Assembly: GCA_945861885.1 (NCBI GenBank)
Contig: CAMAVR010000022.1
Span: forward strand, 1-49,273
From: Nannocystis exedens
Lineage (GTDB): Bacteria; Myxococcota_A; Polyangia; Polyangiales; Polyangiaceae
DNA: 49,273 bases
Direction: 5' to 3'
The notes under the pieces were generated by a model. It worked only from the letters and a program-made list of their open reading frames with translations, was not told the DNA's origin and made no database searches. The position numbers and the translations under genes are program-made. How positions within the stretch are numbered: the first letter of the stretch is position 1; every line of letters starts with the position of its first letter. Shown piece by piece: positions 6,607 through 15,315 of the stretch.

Positions 6607-9600
6607 TTATGCGACCGCTTGTCCGCCTAGCCGCTTTCGATCGGTTCGCTCTACCGCGCCGCCCATCTTGACGCTCACGATTGTCGACACGCCTGATTCA
6701 GGCATTGTGACGCCGTAGAGCACGTCGACTAGCTGCATTGTGCGTTTGACGTGTGTGATCAGAATAAATTGCGACTTGTCGGTCATCGTGCGAATCGCTT
6801 CGTTGTAGCGACCGACGTTCGCTTCATCGAGCGGCGCGTCGACTTCGTCGAGAATGCAGAACGGCGACGGTTTGACTTGGAAAATAGCGAAAATGAGCGA
6901 CACGGCGGTAAGCGCCTTTTCTCCGCCTGACATGAGCTCGATGCTCGCGAGCTTTTTGCCCGGCGGCTGCGCGAGAATATCGATACCGGTTTCCAACAGA
7001 TCGTCTGGATTCGTAAGTCGTAGCGACGCTTGACCGCCACGAAACATGCGGGGGAAAATCTCTTGAAACTTTTTATCAATCGCCTCAAACGTGTCGCGAA
7101 AGAGCCGCTTTGATTCTTTGTTCATCTGCGCAATCGCGCGAAGCAGATCGGCGAGCGCCTGATCGAGGTCGGCTTTTTGCGTCGTATAAAAGATGTTACG
7201 TTTTTCGGCCTCTTCGTACTCGCGCATCGCATCGAGATTGACGCTGCCGATCCGCTCGATTGCCTGAACCAGCTCCGCAATGCGCCCACGAAGCGCCTCG
7301 TCGGGCGGCGGGCGCAAGTGATAATCGCCTACAATTCTCGGCAAATAGAGCCCTCGATACTTCTCCGCGACGCTCTCGAGAAGATGCTGCATCGCTAGCT
7401 CTCGCTCGCGCAGCTGAAGTTCGTGCTTCGCGAGATCGTCGCGCAGGCTCTCCGACCGAACGCGCACATCTTTGATTCGCGCCTCGCGATCGGCGAGCGT
7501 CGCGCGATGCTGATCGAAAACATTCCGCACTGCCGCAAGCGCATCGACCGCGCGATGTGCCTCATCAATCGCTGCCGAAAGCCGCTCCCGATGCGTCGTT
7601 AGACTTGCTGAGCTCTCATCGAAGACGCGCACCCCTTGGGCAATTTCGGCTTCGAGCTTTTCGCCGCGCTCGCGCAGCTGCCCCGCTTCGTGATCGATCC
7701 GCGCGAGCGATGCCCGCGCATTTTTTAGCCGCTCGGCGGTGCTCGCTACGAGGACGCGCTGCTCGGTCACCACCTGCCGACGCGCGTCGAGCTCTTCGCG
7801 CCGCGACGCCGCAGCGACCTCGGCCGCGCGCAGATCGGTCGCCAGCGAGTCCCCCTCGACTTTGCCATCGGCAACGCGGCGCTTCGCTTCGTCTCGCTCG
7901 TAGGCCGCTTCTTGGAGCGCGGTGCTCAACTCTTCTTCGTCCGCCGCAATCCCCTCGGCGCGACGTCGTAACGTTTCGACATCGCTCTGCGCCTGGCGGA
8001 GATCTTTTTCGGCTGTTACGAGCGATATTTCGTCTGCGTGCGCTTGGTGGCGCGCTTTTTCGAGCGACGCTTGCGTGTCGGCTACTAGCTGCTTGAGCTG
8101 CTGAACTTCTGATGTGTGGCGTGCGACGAGCGCATCAAGAGTCTGCACGTCATCGGCCAGTGTGCGTGCTTCACGCTTCGATTGAAGCATCCCGGCGGCG
8201 AGCTCCTCGCCCTGCCCACCCGCAATGCGCCCATCTGGGAACACAACCGTGCCGCCAAGCGTTACGCATGGGCCTTCGGTCCATTGCGACACGACGCGAC
8301 GCGCGGTCGCGACGTCGGCGACAACGAGGGCCGCGCCCACAAGCGACCGAACAAGCGGAGCATCGGCGTCGGCGAAACGCAATTGGTCAATCAAAGGTCC
8401 AACAACGCCATCAATCTCAATCTCTCCCCCCGTAAACGTGCCCGTGCCCGTAAACGTGCCCGGCTTTTCCTCTCCCGCATTTTCAGCCGTCGGTAGCGCT
8501 ACAATAGTAGCCCGCCCTTTTTTCTGCGCCGCCATTTGCGTCAGCAGCTCCAGCCCCTGCTCGATGTCGCTCACGACGACATCTTGCAATCGACCGCCCG
8601 CGAGCGCTGCGAGCGCTTGCGTGAACTCGGCTGGTGCTTCGACGCGATCGGCCAAAAGACCCTGCAAAATAGGGCTCTTTGTCGCCATCAGCGATTTTAC
8701 GCCGGCCCCTACCCCTTCGAGTCTTCCTTGCATTTCCACGAGCGCTTGCCATCGCGATCGCTTCTTCCCAAGCTCCCCTTTTGATTCATCGAGCTGCCGC
8801 TCACCCGTCGCTAGCTCACCGCGCAATCGGACTAGATCGGTCTCGTAGCGCTGGCGCTCACCAACGCTGACCCCTTTGCCGCTCCTGAGCTCGTCGACCG
8901 CTTGCCGCAGCTCTCGCTCGCGCGCTGTCTCGGTCATCTGCCCGTCGCTCAGCTCTTCACGCTCCGCCCTCACGCGTTCGAGCCGCGCTAGCAGCTCTGT
9001 CTGCCGCCGCTCGAGCCCCGTGAGCTGCGCTTGCGCGGCAGCCACTTCGGCTTGAAGCCCCGCCGCGCGCGCTCTCCGCTCGTTCACCTGTTTGTCGGCC
9101 GCCGCGCTCGCCGCCACGACTTCATCCAGGCGCTCTTGCTCGCTCTCGGCAACCTCTCGCCCGCGATCGTCCTCTTCAACGAGTGACGACACCTGTTCCG
9201 TAAATCGACGCTGATCGTCGACAAGACGCCCCGACTGATCGCCAACTTCGCGGAGCTCGATCGCTGCTTGCTCTTCGCGCTTCTTGAGCGCTTCAAGTTT
9301 GTCGCCCAGCCGCGCAATCGCCGCTTCTTCACCGCGCACGGCATTTTCGGCGCCGAATGCATCAGACTGCGCGCGCTCGAGCTGCTCTTCTGACGCGTGC
9401 GATTCGATCCGCAGCGCTTCGAACTCGGCTTCGCGCGCGACTAGTGTCGACCGCGCTTCGTCAGCCGCCAATGTTGATTCATCGACTGCCGCCCGCTCAA
9501 GCGCAATCCACCCGCGAAGCTCTAAAAAGCGATGCGACGCTTCGTACAGTTGGCACTCTTCGAGCTCGTTGCGATACCCGACGTACCGCTCCGCTTTCGC

Positions 9601-10236
9601 CGCTTGGCGTTTTAGCGAGCCGATGTTTCGCTCAATTTCCGCGATGATATCGCTCACGCGCAGCAAATTTTGCTGCGTCAGCTCGATCTTCTTTTCGGCT
9701 TGCTTTCGTCGCGACCTAAACTTCGTGATCCCCGCCGCCTCTTCGACGAGCATCCGCCGGTCTTCCGGCTTCGCGCTTACGATGAGCCCAATCTTCCCCT
9801 GCTCAACAATCGAATAGGCGCGCGTGCCGGCGCCGGTGCCGAGAAAGAGGTCGGTTACGTCTTTTAGACGCACCTGCGTCTTGTTGATCAGATAATCGCT
9901 ATCGCCAGCGCGATTCAGCCGACGCGTAATCGCGATTTCAGGGAAGTCGCGGTACTCGATCGCCCCTTCGCCGTCGTTATTTTCAAACGTGAGCGTCACT
10001 TCGGCGAAGTCGTGCGGCAGACGCGAATCTGACCCGTTGAAGATCACGTCTTCCATGCTGCGACCGCGCAAGTGCTTGGCCGACTGCTCGCCCATGCACC
10101 ACCTGATCGCATCCACGATGTTCGACTTGCCGCAACCGTTCGGACCGACGACCCCGATCACATCGTGATCGAAATGGATCGTTGTCTTATCGACAAACGA
10201 TTTGAAACCGACAATTTCGAGCTTTTTTATCTTCAA
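6607..10236 (-). CDS. smc: Chromosome segregation protein SMC
   Basis: Bacterial SMC ATPase of about 1209 residues, the coiled-coil core of condensin. Walker A GPNGCGKS (31-38) and the N-terminal KIKKLEIVGFKSF are canonical. Two long coiled-coil arms flank a hinge at roughly residues 505-660. The signature LMSGGEKALTA lies near residue 1100 and Walker B CILDEVDAPLDE near 1127. The start is probably the TTG at 10236, which follows GGAGGGG at good spacing; an earlier in-frame TTG at 10248 overlaps that site. Oddity: residues 592-603 in the hinge read PGTFTGTGTFTG and are encoded exactly by one arm of the dispersed repeat found elsewhere here between genes. The frame is intact on both sides. No scpA or scpB is in view. 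Confidence 0.96.
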   Translation of the reverse strand: MKIKKLEIVGFKSFVDKTTIHFDHDVIGVVGPNGCGKSNIVDAIRWCMGEQSAKHLRGRSMEDVIFNGSDSRLPHDFAEVTLTFENNDGEGAIEYRDFPEIAITRRLNRAGDSDYLINKTQVRLKDVTDLFLGTGAGTRAYSIVEQGKIGLIVSAKPEDRRMLVEEAAGITKFRSRRKQAEKKIELTQQNLLRVSDIIAEIERNIGSLKRQAAKAERYVGYRNELEECQLYEASHRFLELRGWIALERAAVDESTLAADEARSTLVAREAEFEALRIESHASEEQLERAQSDAFGAENAVRGEEAAIARLGDKLEALKKREEQAAIELREVGDQSGRLVDDQRRFTEQVSSLVEEDDRGREVAESEQERLDEVVAASAAADKQVNERRARAAGLQAEVAAAQAQLTGLERRQTELLARLERVRAEREELSDGQMTETARERELRQAVDELRSGKGVSVGERQRYETDLVRLRGELATGERQLDESKGELGKKRSRWQALVEMQGRLEGVGAGVKSLMATKSPILQGLLADRVEAPAEFTQALAALAGGRLQDVVVSDIEQGLELLTQMAAQKKGRATIVALPTAENAGEEKPGTFTGTGTFTGGEIEIDGVVGPLIDQLRFADADAPLVRSLVGAALVVADVATARRVVSQWTEGPCVTLGGTVVFPDGRIAGGQGEELAAGMLQSKREARTLADDVQTLDALVARHTSEVQQLKQLVADTQASLEKARHQAHADEISLVTAEKDLRQAQSDVETLRRRAEGIAADEEELSTALQEAAYERDEAKRRVADGKVEGDSLATDLRAAEVAAASRREELDARRQVVTEQRVLVASTAERLKNARASLARIDHEAGQLRERGEKLEAEIAQGVRVFDESSASLTTHRERLSAAIDEAHRAVDALAAVRNVFDQHRATLADREARIKDVRVRSESLRDDLAKHELQLRERELAMQHLLESVAEKYRGLYLPRIVGDYHLRPPPDEALRGRIAELVQAIERIGSVNLDAMREYEEAEKRNIFYTTQKADLDQALADLLRAIAQMNKESKRLFRDTFEAIDKKFQEIFPRMFRGGQASLRLTNPDDLLETGIDILAQPPGKKLASIELMSGGEKALTAVSLIFAIFQVKPSPFCILDEVDAPLDEANVGRYNEAIRTMTDKSQFILITHVKRTMQLVDVLYGVTMPESGVSTIVSVKMGGAVERTDRKRLGGQAVA
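8428..8463. repeat. Dispersed CCCGTAAACGTG repeat, single arm in frame inside smc
   Basis: 36 bases containing two CCCGTAAACGTG words at an 18-bp period, ending CCCGG. They are identical in the core to the arms at 20249-20283, 26943-26977 and 36915-36949. Read on the minus strand they supply exactly twelve codons of smc (PGTFTGTGTFTG). As at the other copies, a T-rich run (CTTTTCC) follows the CGG end. Confidence 0.9.
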
Positions 10237-10266
10237 TAGCCCCTCCAAAGTGAGCTTGGCTCACTT
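10237..10266 (-). promoter_or_regulatory. Hairpin directly before the smc ribosome-binding site
   Basis: On the minus strand AAGTGAGC pairs perfectly with GCTCACTT around CAA (10248-10266), immediately followed by GGAGGGG and the TTG start. The stem ends next to the Shine-Dalgarno sequence, so it could tune translation initiation or mRNA stability. Only the structure is seen; the regulatory role is inferred. Confidence 0.45.
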
Positions 10267-10421
10267 CGAATTGCAGCAGCAAAGCTTCGTTACGATTACG
10301 CCGCCTCGTGCGTGAGAACAAGCTTGAAAAAAGCAAGTTTCTGACGTTTAGACGGCGAACGAGCCTATAAAACGCGTCAGTTCATACACTTAGCGTCGCG
10401 CGCTGCTGCTCGTTTTCCTGC

Positions 10422-11318
10422 CTACATCCGCTGACGAACCATTTTGCGTGGCACCGCTCCGCTTGCCATCAGCAGCTGACGCGCCTCGCGTTCGAGAAGC
10501 GGATGCACCCGCTTTTGACCGACGAACATCGCCATAAGTTGCGGATTCACTTCGATCAACTTTCGGAGCGCCCGGCCGACACCCTTCATGTCGTTTGCTC
10601 CCGCACATGCAAACGCCCGCGCGCGCCACATCTGAATGCGCAGCTCGGCAAATTCTGGGTCGTCGGGATTAAACAGCTCGAGCGTTTCAACCGCCTTCTT
10701 CGCGTTCCCCGTTCGCCCCCACGCTTCGCCTGCCACCGTTGCGAACATCGCGCGCGTTTTTGCATCTTGCTGCTTGCCGATCTCCATCGCGTCGGCGAGC
10801 ACGCGCGCTTCGTTTGGCTCTCCGAGCGTCAAGTGAATCGTCGCTCGCATCGCGCGCACCTGATCGCCTATCGGCCCGAGCTGGCGACCCAGGTCGATCG
10901 CTTCGAGCGTTGTTAGCGCGACGCGTGGATTGTCTTGCATCAGCAGCTGGGCCTTTGCCATCGCCGCCTGCACATCCCCTTTGCCGAAACCGCTCTCGAG
11001 CTTGGCGAGCGCCTCTTCACGCCCTCCACGCCCCCCTTCAGCGGCAGCCGCTTGGAGCAGCGCGCCAATCGCTTGCGACTTTTTTACGTAGCGCGAAAAC
11101 CACACCCCTGCGCCGATCGCCACCGCGGTGAGAACACCTGCGATCGCCTTTGGAATCCAGGTCGGCACGATGATGGCGACGACCCACACGACGGCGAGCG
11201 CGATCGCGATACGAACGATCGCCTTTTTTAAATCGGGCATCGCGCGGGGGCCTGCTCCGCCAGTTGCGAGCGACTCAAGTTCACGCCTCGCTTCGGCTGC
11301 ACTCTTCTTCTTATTCAT
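10422..11318 (-). CDS. Membrane-anchored TPR-like protein of unknown function
   Basis: About 298 residues. After a short charged N-terminus (MNKKKSAAEARRELESLA) come two hydrophobic segments, around IAIALAVVWVVAIIV and AIAGVLTAVAIGAGVWF, then an alanine-rich helical region with TPR-like helix pairs (KAQLLMQDNPRVALTTLEAI, GEAWGRTGNAKKAVETLELF) that is likely soluble. The chosen start is the ATG at 11318, which overlaps the stop of the upstream AI-2E-family permease by 8 bases; a longer frame to 11351 would run further into that gene. Tight coupling suggests it works with, or is co-expressed with, the permease. About 185 bases separate its stop from the smc start. That gap has no gene, only an AT-rich run and the smc leader hairpin. 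Confidence 0.65.
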   Translation of the reverse strand: MNKKKSAAEARRELESLATGGAGPRAMPDLKKAIVRIAIALAVVWVVAIIVPTWIPKAIAGVLTAVAIGAGVWFSRYVKKSQAIGALLQAAAAEGGRGGREEALAKLESGFGKGDVQAAMAKAQLLMQDNPRVALTTLEAIDLGRQLGPIGDQVRAMRATIHLTLGEPNEARVLADAMEIGKQQDAKTRAMFATVAGEAWGRTGNAKKAVETLELFNPDDPEFAELRIQMWRARAFACAGANDMKGVGRALRKLIEVNPQLMAMFVGQKRVHPLLEREARQLLMASGAVPRKMVRQRM

Positions 11319-12420
11319 CGCTTTGAAACTCCGGGTCGCCCTGTTGCACAACTTTGCGCAGCTGAAAAAACACGCTTTGCGCTATCGACATGCATGGCAC
11401 AGCCAACAACGCACCGACAACGTGAAAAAAATGCTCCCCGACGAGTAGCGAAAACACGACAAGTACGGGGTGAATTTTGGCCGAGTCGCCCATAATTTTC
11501 GGGTTCAGAAAATTCGCTTCCAGCTGATGGATGGCGAAAATCCACACGAGTGCGGCGACCCCCGTCCCTAACGATTGCGTGCAGCCTAAAATAACCGCAG
11601 GAACGGAGCTAATGATGGCCCCAAAAATCGGAATAAGCGAGAATACGGTCGCGATAATCGATAAAATAGGCCAGTATTTGAGCCCAATTATCGCAAATCC
11701 GAGCGCCGTGAGCGCCCCGTTGATGACGCAAATGAGTAGCTGACCGCGCACAACGCCCGAAAGTCCATGATCAAGACGCGTGACGAGCTCGCGAAATTCG
11801 TGACGACTTTTTGGTCGAAAGAGCGACTCAAAAAACCGGAATATGCTTTCGCGCGTCAGCATGATGTACGCGGCGAGCATCAGCGTGATTCCGAAAATAA
11901 AGATTCCGCGACTTACTGCCGCCGCGATGTCGCGGCCGATTCGCGCCAATTGCAGCGCGTTGTGTTGCGCATACGCGTAGCCTTTTTCAAGCGTGTCCGC
12001 GATCAGCCGGTCGATGTTGAGCGCGTCGGGTGTGTGTTCTGCGCGCTCTTCGCTCTCGTGAACAACATGGATGCCGAGATCGGTCAGGGTGCTTTCCGCC
12101 GCCGGTATCCATTGCTCGCGCGCCGACGCCACCAACGTCGGAATCTCGCGCCGAAACGCGTTCAACTCGCTAAGAAGTCGCGGCGCGATAAGCCTAATAG
12201 TGGTCGCGAGGCTTCCGATAACCACCGCATAGACGAGCAAAATCGCGAGCGCGCGCGGAAGGCGGCGCCGCTCGAGAAGCGAGACCAGCGGCATGAGGAC
12301 GTACGCGATGATAAGCGCCAGAACGAACGGAAGCAGCACTTCGCGTGACGCGATCAACAGCGCCAAAACAAGCACAGCGCATGTCGATAAAAAGAGAAAT
12401 CGTCGGTTTTTTGGGGTCAT
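11311..12420 (-). CDS. AI-2E family transporter (PerM/YdiK-like membrane protein)
   Basis: Polytopic inner-membrane protein of 369 residues. The layout is that of the AI-2E/PF01594 family. Paired N-terminal membrane helices (residues about 8-50) are followed by a helix near 60-80 and a long soluble segment near 85-150. A C-terminal bundle then contains the conserved GQLLICVINGALTALGFAIIGL, FSLIPIFGAIISSVPAVI and HQLEANFLNPKIMGDSAKIHP stretches. Family members have been linked to autoinducer export, Na+/H+ antiport or lipid-related roles, so substrate is open. It follows the HIT-family gene after 36 bases and overlaps the TPR gene downstream; the three probably form an operon. Confidence 0.9.
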   Translation of the reverse strand: MTPKNRRFLFLSTCAVLVLALLIASREVLLPFVLALIIAYVLMPLVSLLERRRLPRALAILLVYAVVIGSLATTIRLIAPRLLSELNAFRREIPTLVASAREQWIPAAESTLTDLGIHVVHESEERAEHTPDALNIDRLIADTLEKGYAYAQHNALQLARIGRDIAAAVSRGIFIFGITLMLAAYIMLTRESIFRFFESLFRPKSRHEFRELVTRLDHGLSGVVRGQLLICVINGALTALGFAIIGLKYWPILSIIATVFSLIPIFGAIISSVPAVILGCTQSLGTGVAALVWIFAIHQLEANFLNPKIMGDSAKIHPVLVVFSLLVGEHFFHVVGALLAVPCMSIAQSVFFQLRKVVQQGDPEFQSDE

Positions 12421-12456
12421 TTTGTCAGCAGCGCGTTACCCCCAACTGGTGAGCGC

Positions 12457-12975
12457 CTAGGGTTGCGGCCCTTGTTCGCCTGGGAGGTCTGAAAAATAGG
12501 GGTACAGGCGCTTCCACGAGTCGTCTAGGTATTCGGGCATGACGCGTGTGTCGGCTAACGTCGGCATGAAGTTGGTATCACCAACCCACCTCGGAACGAT
12601 GTGCGAATGAAGGTGCTCCGCGATCCCAGCGCCCGCGGCCGCACCAATATTGAAACCGATATTGAACCCCTCGGCCGAAATTGCTTGGCGAAGGCGCGCC
12701 GAACTATCGCGCACGAGATGCGCGACTTCACTCAGCTCGTCGTCTGTGAGCGACGCGATATCGGCAACATGACGACGCGGGATCACGAGAAGATGCGATG
12801 CCGCGAACGGGTACCGATTGAGGCACACATACGCGTGCGGCTGCGCGATAAGAACGAGTCGCTCCCGAAATTCGCCGGGAGGCGCTTTCGCCATATCGCA
12901 AAACACGCAACCGCCGTGCTTTTGCCCGAGAATGTACTCCATCCGCCATGGGGCCCAGATCTGACTAATCGCCAT
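12457..12975 (-). CDS. HIT family nucleotide hydrolase/phosphorylase
   Basis: Histidine-triad protein of 172 residues. The catalytic triad motif is HLHSHIV in EHLHSHIVPRW, fitting HxHxHxx. The N-terminal WAPWRMEYI and the CVFC pair match the Ap4A phosphorylase-like HIT branch common in bacteria. These enzymes cleave dinucleoside polyphosphates or nucleoside phosphoramidates; the actual substrate is not readable. An internal echo GFNIGFNIG precedes the GAAAGAG segment; family members usually read similar but not identical. It starts at the ATG at 12975 after a weak GAG site. It lies between rpsA (about 176 bases upstream, with an inverted repeat in the gap) and the AI-2E-family permease. Confidence 0.92.
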   Translation of the reverse strand: MAISQIWAPWRMEYILGQKHGGCVFCDMAKAPPGEFRERLVLIAQPHAYVCLNRYPFAASHLLVIPRRHVADIASLTDDELSEVAHLVRDSSARLRQAISAEGFNIGFNIGAAAGAGIAEHLHSHIVPRWVGDTNFMPTLADTRVMPEYLDDSWKRLYPYFSDLPGEQGPQP

Positions 12976-13038
12976 ATCTCACTCGCTGGAATAACAAAGA
13001 AAAAGCGCAGACCGCAAAACAGCAGCTGCGCAAACACA

Positions 13039-13138
13039 CGGCGGGGGACGAGCCCCCGCCCTACCCAGTACACAAGAAACGGTGGCGGGAGGCCATACCC
13101 GTTTTCAATTGGGTAGGGCGGGGGATCGTCCCCCGCCG
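13039..13138. repeat. 29-bp inverted repeat with nested hairpins downstream of rpsA
   Basis: The left arm (13039-13067) and right arm (13110-13138) are reverse complements with one mismatch. Each arm is also a hairpin by itself (GGCGGGGG ... CCCCCGCC) and carries a GGGTAGGGC/GCCCTACCC flank. The 42-base centre includes a small inverted pair, CGGG ... CCCG. It sits between rpsA and the HIT gene, 13 bases after the rpsA stop on the minus strand, and could end or stabilise rpsA transcripts. It is unrelated to the CCCGTAAACGTG family. Similar GGGTAGGGCGGGGG palindromes are, from memory, recurrent in other bacterial genomes. Confidence 0.85.
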
Positions 13139-13151
13139 TTACTTCGACTAA

Positions 13152-15002
13152 TTATTTCTCTTCGTTTTTATCGAAGAGCTTCTCGCCTAGCTTCTGCTTG
13201 ATCAGCTCGCCGATTGTGCTTCCGCCGGCCTTTTCTTCGGCTGCAGCCGCTTTTTTCGGACGCGCTGTCGATCCACCGCCGCCACCGCCGCCACCGCCGC
13301 CACCGCCGCCACTCGCTGCCGCGGGTCGCTCGCTCTTCGTTGTCGATACAACCGGCTGCGCTGTCGCTTGGCCTACGTGCATCGTCAATGTCAAACGGCG
13401 ATCCTGCGTATCGATGTTTGCGATCTCGGCTTTGATCTCGTCGCCGATCTTGATCGGCTTTGGTGTGCCGTCTTCGTTCGTCGGTTCGATCACGTCGCTC
13501 TGCGCGATGTGCCCTTCGACCCCTTCGCGCACTCGCACGAAGATGCCGTAATCGCACGTTGAAATCACTTTGACGTCAACCGGGCGGCCCATTGGGAACT
13601 CGGTGAACATTGACGGCCATGGGTCGTCAAAGAGCTGCTTAACACCGAGCGAAACCTTCTTCTCGTCGTGGTTGATCGAGAGGATGATCGCCTCGACATC
13701 GTCACCCTTGTGATAGACGTCGGCCGGGTTGTTGATCTTGAGCGTCCACGAGATGTCGCTCTTGTGCACCATGCCGTCGACACCCTCTTCGATTCCGACG
13801 AAGACGCCGTAATCGGTGAGCGATCGGACTTTGCCGCCGATCTTGTCGCCTGGCTGGTACTTGTCGGTGAACGTTGTCCAGGGATCTGGCTCGAGCTGCT
13901 TGAGACCGAGCGAGATGCGCTTCGACTTCGCATCGACTTCGAGCACTTGGCACTCGAGCTCTTGCCCCATCTCGAGGAACTTCGACGGATGCTTGATCTT
14001 TTTCGTCCAGCTCATTTCGCTGACGTGAATGAGCCCTTCGACACCTGGCTCGAGTTCGACGAAGGCGCCATAGTCGGTGATTGACATCACCTTCCCCTTG
14101 ACCTTCTTCGCGGCCGGATAGGCCTCTTCCGCGTGGTTCCACGGGTCTTCTTGTGTCTGCTTGAGGCCGAGGCTTACTCGCTCGGTCTCTGAGTTGTACT
14201 TGAGGACTTTGACGGTCACTTCGTCGCCAACCTGGAACACTTCGTTCGGGTGGTTGACACGACCCCATGACATGTCGGTGATGTGGAGGAGACCATCGAT
14301 ACCGCCGAGGTCGACGAATGCGCCGTACTCGGTGATGTTCTTGATCACGCCCTTCACGATCTTGTTCTCTTCGAGCGTCTCGAGCGTCTTGGCTTTCACC
14401 TCGTCGCGCTCGCGCTCTAGGAGCACTCGCCTCGACAGCACGATGTTGCCGCGCTTCTTGTTAAACTTGATAACTTTGAACTGGTACGTCTGCCCAATGA
14501 GCTTGTCCAAGTTGCGAATCGGTCGCAGGTCGACTTGGCTGCCCGGCAAAAACGCTTTGACTCCGCCGCGGATGGTGACCGAAAGGCCGCCTTTCACGCG
14601 CTGAGTGATCGTCCCCTCGATGAGTTCGTCGCGCTCGCAGGCGCTCGAAATCTCATCCCAAACTTTCATCTTGTCGGCTTTTTCTTTCGAAATCGTCACA
14701 AGACCGTCGTCATTTTCGCGCGCTTCGATGAAGACATCGATGACGTCGCCAGCCTTGACTGTCGGCTGGCCGTTCGCGTCGGCGAATTCGCTGAGGGCGA
14801 TCATCCCCTCGCTCTTGCCTCCGATATCGACAACTACGTTGTCGCGGTGAACGGCTACGATCGTCCCTTTGACGATCTCCCCTTCTTTGAAAAACGCGCC
14901 GCCTGAGACGCTTGCTTCGAAGAGGGCGGCGAAGCTGTCATCAGCTCCGCTCATCTCGGTTGGAAAGCCTGCCGAGCGCAGGGCTGTGGTTTCTGTTGTC
15001 AT
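13152..15002 (-). CDS. rpsA: 30S ribosomal protein S1
   Basis: Ribosomal protein S1 of 616 residues with repeated S1 RNA-binding domains across about residues 38-530. Repeats of the type GxVxxITDYGAFVxLxxGVEGLIHVSEMSW are plain (for example NITEYGAFVDLGGIDGLLHITDMSW and SITDYGAFVELEPGVEGLIHVSEMSW). It binds mRNA leaders and aids initiation on the 30S subunit. The C-terminal tail is unusual: after the last domain comes a run of glycines followed by a lysine/alanine-rich end, encoded by a 9-bp tandem repeat. The ATG at 15002 has only a weak upstream GAGG at long distance, which is common for rpsA. Transcription probably starts in the intergenic region above 15002. Confidence 0.96.
   Translation of the reverse strand: MTTETTALRSAGFPTEMSGADDSFAALFEASVSGGAFFKEGEIVKGTIVAVHRDNVVVDIGGKSEGMIALSEFADANGQPTVKAGDVIDVFIEARENDDGLVTISKEKADKMKVWDEISSACERDELIEGTITQRVKGGLSVTIRGGVKAFLPGSQVDLRPIRNLDKLIGQTYQFKVIKFNKKRGNIVLSRRVLLERERDEVKAKTLETLEENKIVKGVIKNITEYGAFVDLGGIDGLLHITDMSWGRVNHPNEVFQVGDEVTVKVLKYNSETERVSLGLKQTQEDPWNHAEEAYPAAKKVKGKVMSITDYGAFVELEPGVEGLIHVSEMSWTKKIKHPSKFLEMGQELECQVLEVDAKSKRISLGLKQLEPDPWTTFTDKYQPGDKIGGKVRSLTDYGVFVGIEEGVDGMVHKSDISWTLKINNPADVYHKGDDVEAIILSINHDEKKVSLGVKQLFDDPWPSMFTEFPMGRPVDVKVISTCDYGIFVRVREGVEGHIAQSDVIEPTNEDGTPKPIKIGDEIKAEIANIDTQDRRLTLTMHVGQATAQPVVSTTKSERPAAASGGGGGGGGGGGGGSTARPKKAAAAEEKAGGSTIGELIKQKLGEKLFDKNEEK
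13273..13311. repeat. 9-bp tandem repeat coding the poly-glycine tract of S1
   Basis: The unit CCACCGCCG is repeated about four times, giving GGC/GGT glycine codons on the minus strand. The unit length is a multiple of three, so slippage changes only the number of glycines. The tract links the last S1 domain to the basic tail. Confidence 0.8.
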
Positions 15003-15315
15003 CTTAGGAAAAAAACCTCAAATTCGTTCAAACTGCGGAACGTGCTGCTGGTGATGCGCCGACTTCGACGCGGATGAGACCCCGCTGCCATGCTAAACGA
15101 GCTAGCTGGTTGGCGCGACGTCACGGCTAATCGCCCCCCTGCCAGTGAGCGCCACGCCGCACGCTAACAAGCGTGGTTCGGCGAGCGTGCCCTTTTATGG
15201 AAGCCTGTGCGATTTACCTCGACAGCACACATTCGTCAAAGAAGATCGCCTGCAATTCCAAGAATGAGATGCGTTTGAAGCGCGAGGACGGCGTGCCGTT
15301 AGCGCCGCGGCCCGA
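15003..15315 (-). promoter_or_regulatory. rpsA leader and promoter region without a gene
   Basis: About 310 bases with no convincing gene; a small frame on the plus strand here lacks any family features. On the minus strand a possible promoter is TTGACG (15234-15239) and TAAATC (15211-15216) with a 17-bp spacer, a good -35 but weak -10. Downstream, CCACGCTTGTTAGCGTG can form a short hairpin in the leader. Ribosomal protein S1 is autoregulated through its leader in enterobacteria; whether this leader does so is unknown. Confidence 0.3.

Noticed and set aside
7557..8096. 179-codon plus-strand frame opposite the smc coiled coil
   Set aside because: Arg/Ala-rich composition without motifs, fully antisense to a conserved gene.
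8428..8463. The 18-bp periodic repeat as part of a CRISPR array
   Set aside because: There are only two short units per locus, no unique spacers between repeats, no cas genes, and one copy codes for protein inside smc.
9284..9817. 177-codon frame on the plus strand opposite smc
   Set aside because: It is antisense to the conserved N-terminal part of smc and reads as a Ser/Ala/Arg-rich string, typical of a shadow frame in GC-rich DNA.
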